In this document: piece by piece, positions 60,877-64,000 of the stretch
How positions within the stretch are numbered: position 1 is the stretch's first letter
How the letters are laid out: the number at the start of each line of letters is the position of its first letter
Assembly: GCA_003167365.1 (NCBI GenBank)
Contig: PMTM01000006.1
Location: 764,391-828,390, forward strand
DNA length: 64,000 nucleotides
DNA from: Spartobacteria bacterium
Lineage (GTDB): Bacteria; Verrucomicrobiota; Verrucomicrobiia; Chthoniobacterales; UBA10450
Direction: 5' to 3'
Made by a program: the position numbers and the translations under genes
Notes under the pieces: generated by a model
Database searches by the model: none
Told to the model about the DNA's origin: nothing
Seen by the model: only the letters and a program-made list of their open reading frames with translations

Positions 60877-61073
60877 CGGCGTTTCTGCTTGGCGACCGCA
60901 AGATGTTTGGTCCAGCCAAGTTGCTCGAGCTTATTGGCTGCTCGTTTCTTACCACTAAGTGCAAGCCCAACTAGGTATTTCTTTAACTTCGCGTCATGAC
61001 CTGGCAGAAAGCGGCCGCCTTTTGTCGTGCCGCCGCAATCGCATTCGCAATGAGGAGCTGTAAGTCTCTTTTT
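60873..61073 (-). CDS. Small Cys-containing protein with GGRFLPGHD motif
   Basis: 66 residues from ATG 61073 (ATG 61091 and 61118 are upstream options). The core CECDCGGTTKGGRFLPGHDAKLKKYLVGLALSGKKRAANKLEQLGW is a compact motif I have seen in short proteins of mobile elements: Cys cluster, G-G-R-F-L-P-G-H-D, and a basic helix. Function unknown. It is convergent with the SymE-like gene. Confidence 0.65.
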   Translation of the reverse strand, partial: KKRLTAPHCECDCGGTTKGGRFLPGHDAKLKKYLVGLALSGKKRAANKLEQLGWTKHLAVAKQKRR

Positions 61074-61273
61074 CATAAGACAAGAAATCATGCCGCGATG
61101 TTGCGTACAAGTATCCAACTGCCGATGTCTTGAGTTTCGAATTCTTCTCGGGGAGATAGTTCCGAAATCTTGCTCGCCAAAAAATTGACGAGCGACAGCT
61201 TCTTCTCACTGGTCCTAGTTTCACGCGTCGCGCGCGCACGTCCGCCTCTGCAATCAGGGCAAGGCTTGAACTC

Positions 61274-61492
61274 CTATGAGAAGAGTCTTACTACGAATGC
61301 AATCGTGGAGATGACGACTGTAAGCCACGCAAATATTTTGATGCCTTCCGCGGACCAGTTCGGGGCGAAAACACTGATCAATAGCCCCGACGCGAATCTA
61401 CCTTCAAACCATTCCGCACCGCCCCAGAAGATGACCCAAAGCCAGAAGGCCGTGTTTACGCCGTAAGATACGAGCCACACTGGAATAGACAT
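61274..61492 (-). CDS. Small two-helix membrane protein
   Basis: 72 residues, MSIPVWLVSYGVNTAFWLWVIFWGG...ASGLLISVFAPNWSAEGIKIFAWLTVVISTIAFVVRLFS, with two or three hydrophobic spans. Same strand as the CPBP-like gene, 46 bp downstream of it, so probably the last gene of the RHS-CPBP transcript. No family recognised. The 155 bp beyond it (61119-61273) hold nothing recognised. Confidence 0.6.
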   Translation of the reverse strand: MSIPVWLVSYGVNTAFWLWVIFWGGAEWFEGRFASGLLISVFAPNWSAEGIKIFAWLTVVISTIAFVVRLFS

Positions 61493-61538
61493 TTCGGCAA
61501 GTCATTCACAAACTGCGCGTAGGATTGGGAATCCTCCA

Positions 61539-62330
61539 TCAAAATCCTTTGAAAAACGACAGCTGGTATCCATAAACTAGGACGTTGAATGTGACGTGGT
61601 GCGCCAGCGATGCAGCAAGCGATTTCCGAAACTCGTAAAGGATGAAATTTATTAATCCAAAAACAAAAAAATTTAGAAACAACAACTTACTCTGATGAGC
61701 GGCGGAGAAAATGGCGGAGCCTAAAAGCAAGGATGCGACTATTCCCCATTGTGATCGGAATGCTCGATACATCAATCCAATGAACACGATTGTTTCCACT
61801 AGGGGGGAATAAAAGGCGTCTAAAAAAAAAGTGCCGCCCACATGATCCATCTGCGAGGAGCTATAGCTGCCTAGGGAGTAAAATTCGCCCTTTATCCATT
61901 CGGAGCCGACAGGCATCGCGAGATACAGCCAGGGGAGCAGCAGTTTGTTTCCCAAATAATAGCTGATGAAACCAACGCTAATTCCGATTAAAAGCTCTTT
62001 CCACTGAGAACTTCGGCCGAACATATATAAGTCCGTCCGTCGTGACCATACCTTGATAGCAAGCAATCCGCTGCCAAGTAGAAGTGTCAGTTCTCCAAAA
62101 AATCCTCCTAGACTCCGAAGATATCCTTGGAATGCGGGATTGTGGTAAAAATTTACTCCTCGTTGAGCTATCGCACCGAGAGAAACCAGAAATATACCCA
62201 CCGCAACGCCAACCAATGGTAAGATTACATAAACGCAAGCCACGCCCCCGATGGCCTTAAGGCTAGATGTTATCCTTAGCTTTGCTGCCACGTGAGCATT
62301 ATTTCTTAATTGGATCGGTTGGATGCGCAT
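61539..62330 (-). CDS. CPBP-family intramembrane protease homologue
   Basis: 263 residues with about seven membrane helices. Motif 1 is VETIVFIGLMYRAF (family EExxxR has E-T here with the later R kept), motif 2 IFSAAHQS, motif 3 LAHHVTFNVLVY. CPBP proteins (Rce1/Abi type) cut prenylated proteins or bacteriocin precursors and often give self-immunity to bacteriocins. Its start lies 32 bp inside the 3' end of the RHS gene, suggesting translational coupling and a protective or maturation role toward the RHS product. Confidence 0.8.
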   Translation of the reverse strand: MRIQPIQLRNNAHVAAKLRITSSLKAIGGVACVYVILPLVGVAVGIFLVSLGAIAQRGVNFYHNPAFQGYLRSLGGFFGELTLLLGSGLLAIKVWSRRTDLYMFGRSSQWKELLIGISVGFISYYLGNKLLLPWLYLAMPVGSEWIKGEFYSLGSYSSSQMDHVGGTFFLDAFYSPLVETIVFIGLMYRAFRSQWGIVASLLLGSAIFSAAHQSKLLFLNFFVFGLINFILYEFRKSLAASLAHHVTFNVLVYGYQLSFFKGF

Positions 62331-64000
62331 CTTGGACGTTCACGAGCTTGAAGAGGAAATCAAATAAGGCCTCGATACGGTCCGAAATTTCCCGTTCAAA
62401 GAAATCCTTACCTTTACAACCATAACCAAGTCTCCCACCAGCTTCAACAAGTGGGCCAGCGTCAGCCGCAAGACTCTGAGCGTTCCGGGTTCCCGCGCCG
62501 TAGTAGCCCGGTCCGTCGATGCCTGGCGGTCTCGCCTCATCCTGAAGACCAAGAGGATCAACGCGCAGCAAAGGCTCATTTCCAACATAGCCGTACAAGT
62601 TAATTCCGCCGCCTTCTCCAATCGGATCTCGGCTGATCCATCTGCCGAGAGTGGGGTTGTACGCACGGTACTTCGAGAGATTCATGCTGCTTGGCGCGTG
62701 AAAGTACTCTCCGGTGTAACCAAAGTCGACATTCATGTTGCCGCTAACGACAACTGAATTTCCCCAAGCATCATAATCGAACTGCGATTTCAACGCCCCG
62801 GTTGAATCAGTCACTTCGCGAATGCTCCCCAAGTGATCACGTGAATAGTAATAATTTCCGGCATCACTGCCGCCGACACGTTGTTCGCCCTCGGCAAAGA
62901 AACGCTTCGTTACCGTACTGCCTGTGCTATCGCGCTCCTCGCAAATCTGATTGCCGCACCAAACGAAGTTCTTCACCACCGTGGGGGGTGGCGGATACGG
63001 CTGTACCGTCACGCGTAACTGTTGCACATTGCTTCCACGCTGCGCCGCTTTGAATCCAAGGGTGAAGGTACCGCCGCTGGTATTAAACGTCTGCGAGATC
63101 ACGCCATTGAACTGAACAAAAGCCGCTTGTGTTCCATACAGAGTACTGACATTCCCGAAGCCGCTGCCATTGCTCACAATCCCGGAATCGGTTTGAAACG
63201 ACCAGGTCGCATCCGATGGCCGATAGACATAGTTGCTCACCGGCGGACTCTCAAAACTGCCATTAGTGACCAAAGTGCCATTGAGCGTAATGTCATCAAC
63301 AAAGACAGTGTTATCTCCCCCGGTTGGATTAAGCCCTTCTAAGGTCAGCGTGTATGTGCCGGTCAAGAGCAAGAAGGAAGCGGTATTGAAAGTCGCATAA
63401 CTGCTCCCGGATGGCTGAATTGTCGCCGTTATCCCTGGCCCGATTTCGGTTATTCTCACACGTCGATTTAATCCATCGTAAGCAAATTCCGTGCGATTGC
63501 CGCTGTCGAGGTAAGTGATCGCCACCAATCGATTGGCTGCGTCCCATTCGAAGGTCTGGTTCCCACCGTCATAGGTCATGTTACCGTTGGCATCATAGGT
63601 GATCGCCACTGGGTCCTGTGGATCGGTGTTGAGCGTCTCCGCAACACTATCGAGCTGATTGAGAGCATTGGCGGTGTAGTTAAAGAACGTGCCGTTGGGT
63701 GCGTGTCCATGCGCCGGCGTATAAGTACTCGCACTCAGGCGATTCCCGGCATAATCGTAACCGTAATCGGATTGCAGATTGTCCTGCGCTCGCGAGACGT
63801 TGGTCAATTGCTTTGCATCATCGTAGGTGAAGGAAAGATCGGTTTCATCTGTGCCCAGCGTCTTGGTCCAGGATTGAATCTGCCCTTCCGGATCATACGA
63901 GTAATCATGCTGCGAGAGGTTGACCAAGCCGCTCGTCAGATGCTGCAAGGTTTGTAATCGGCGATCGCCGCTGTTGTCGTAATAGTGATAGTTCGCGGTC
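62299..64000 (-). CDS. RHS-repeat protein, C-terminal part (5' end beyond window)
   Basis: The minus-strand frame remains open to the window edge, so only the last ~567 residues are visible. YD repeats can be read (YHYYDNSGDRR, YSYDPEGQIQSW, YDYAGNRL, ITYDANGNMTYDG). A carbohydrate-binding-like beta insert follows (residues corresponding to 62980-63420: NGSFESPPVSNYVYRP). The RHS core closes with DHLGSIREVTDSTG, YDAWGNSV, AYNPTLGRWISRDPIGEGGGINLYGYVGNEPLLRVDPLG. The variable C-terminal tip after DPLG is ~85 residues with an unknown, Gly-rich and then charged sequence (GCKGKDFFEREISDRIEALF). Such tips are usually toxins; the overlapping membrane gene could be its partner. Confidence 0.88.
   Translation of the reverse strand, partial: TANYHYYDNSGDRRLQTLQHLTSGLVNLSQHDYSYDPEGQIQSWTKTLGTDETDLSFTYDDAKQLTNVSRAQDNLQSDYGYDYAGNRLSASTYTPAHGHAPNGTFFNYTANALNQLDSVAETLNTDPQDPVAITYDANGNMTYDGGNQTFEWDAANRLVAITYLDSGNRTEFAYDGLNRRVRITEIGPGITATIQPSGSSYATFNTASFLLLTGTYTLTLEGLNPTGGDNTVFVDDITLNGTLVTNGSFESPPVSNYVYRPSDATWSFQTDSGIVSNGSGFGNVSTLYGTQAAFVQFNGVISQTFNTSGGTFTLGFKAAQRGSNVQQLRVTVQPYPPPPTVVKNFVWCGNQICEERDSTGSTVTKRFFAEGEQRVGGSDAGNYYYSRDHLGSIREVTDSTGALKSQFDYDAWGNSVVVSGNMNVDFGYTGEYFHAPSSMNLSKYRAYNPTLGRWISRDPIGEGGGINLYGYVGNEPLLRVDPLGLQDEARPPGIDGPGYYGAGTRNAQSLAADAGPLVEAGGRLGYGCKGKDFFEREISDRIEALFDFLFKLVNVQDAHPTDPIKK

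Noticed and set aside
32453-64000. CRISPR array or cas genes expected with a PolB element (casposon)
   Set aside because: No regularly spaced repeats and no Cas1-like frame were seen.

Overview
The window looks like a chromosomal segment of a free-living Gram-negative bacterium, most likely a soil Verrucomicrobium (Chthoniobacter/Udaeobacter-like). This is inferred from the mix of a beta-barrel porin, a PEP-CTERM protein, a beta-helix surface protein, very long glycosyltransferases, a two-hairpin repeat element and the overall coding style. No rRNA gene is present to confirm it.

Positions 1-31 kb read as ordinary backbone. They hold the end of an ammonium transporter, a three-gene sigma-54-type two-component cluster, two outer-membrane beta-barrel proteins, and a high-affinity potassium operon (two tiny membrane peptides, kdpF, kdpA, kdpB, kdpC and a kinase-less KdpD-type sensor). 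After these come mutS, which carries an in-frame palindromic repeat, a TPR protein and a surface-polysaccharide cluster (two multi-domain glycosyltransferases, a methyltransferase, a beta-helix protein and a large membrane protein). Pyruvate kinase and an RpoD-type sigma factor follow, converging on a shared terminator.

At 32.36 kb the yifB/comM gene stops in the middle of a conserved motif, and accessory DNA runs from there to the window end. A ~4.1 kb six-gene block (NERD, XRE repressor, ImmA/IrrE peptidase, DUF3892, zinc-ribbon protein, DUF1883) lies between two ~93 bp imperfect direct repeats (32360 and 36453), the first of which sits exactly at the yifB break. Next is a possible self-replicating mobile module at 38.9-46.6 kb: a large serine recombinase with a small partner, and divergently two unknown proteins, a family-B DNA polymerase, a small ORF and a PrimPol-like primase. 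This combination of recombinase, PolB and primase is the best candidate here for an undescribed system.

The remainder is a dense defence island. It contains a PD-(D/E)XK nuclease with a C-terminal beta domain, a SIR2-HerA pair, a DUF2971 protein, an AbiU2-like HEPN protein, a giant nuclease-STAND-TPR protein of Avs type, a small serine resolvase with a probable res/operator region, a SymE-like toxin, and an RHS protein overlapping a CPBP-type membrane protease gene. A 3' fragment of a tRNA-Thr gene at 54.02 kb marks what is probably an old attachment site inside the island, so several elements seem to be stacked. All family calls come from reading motifs, not from searches.
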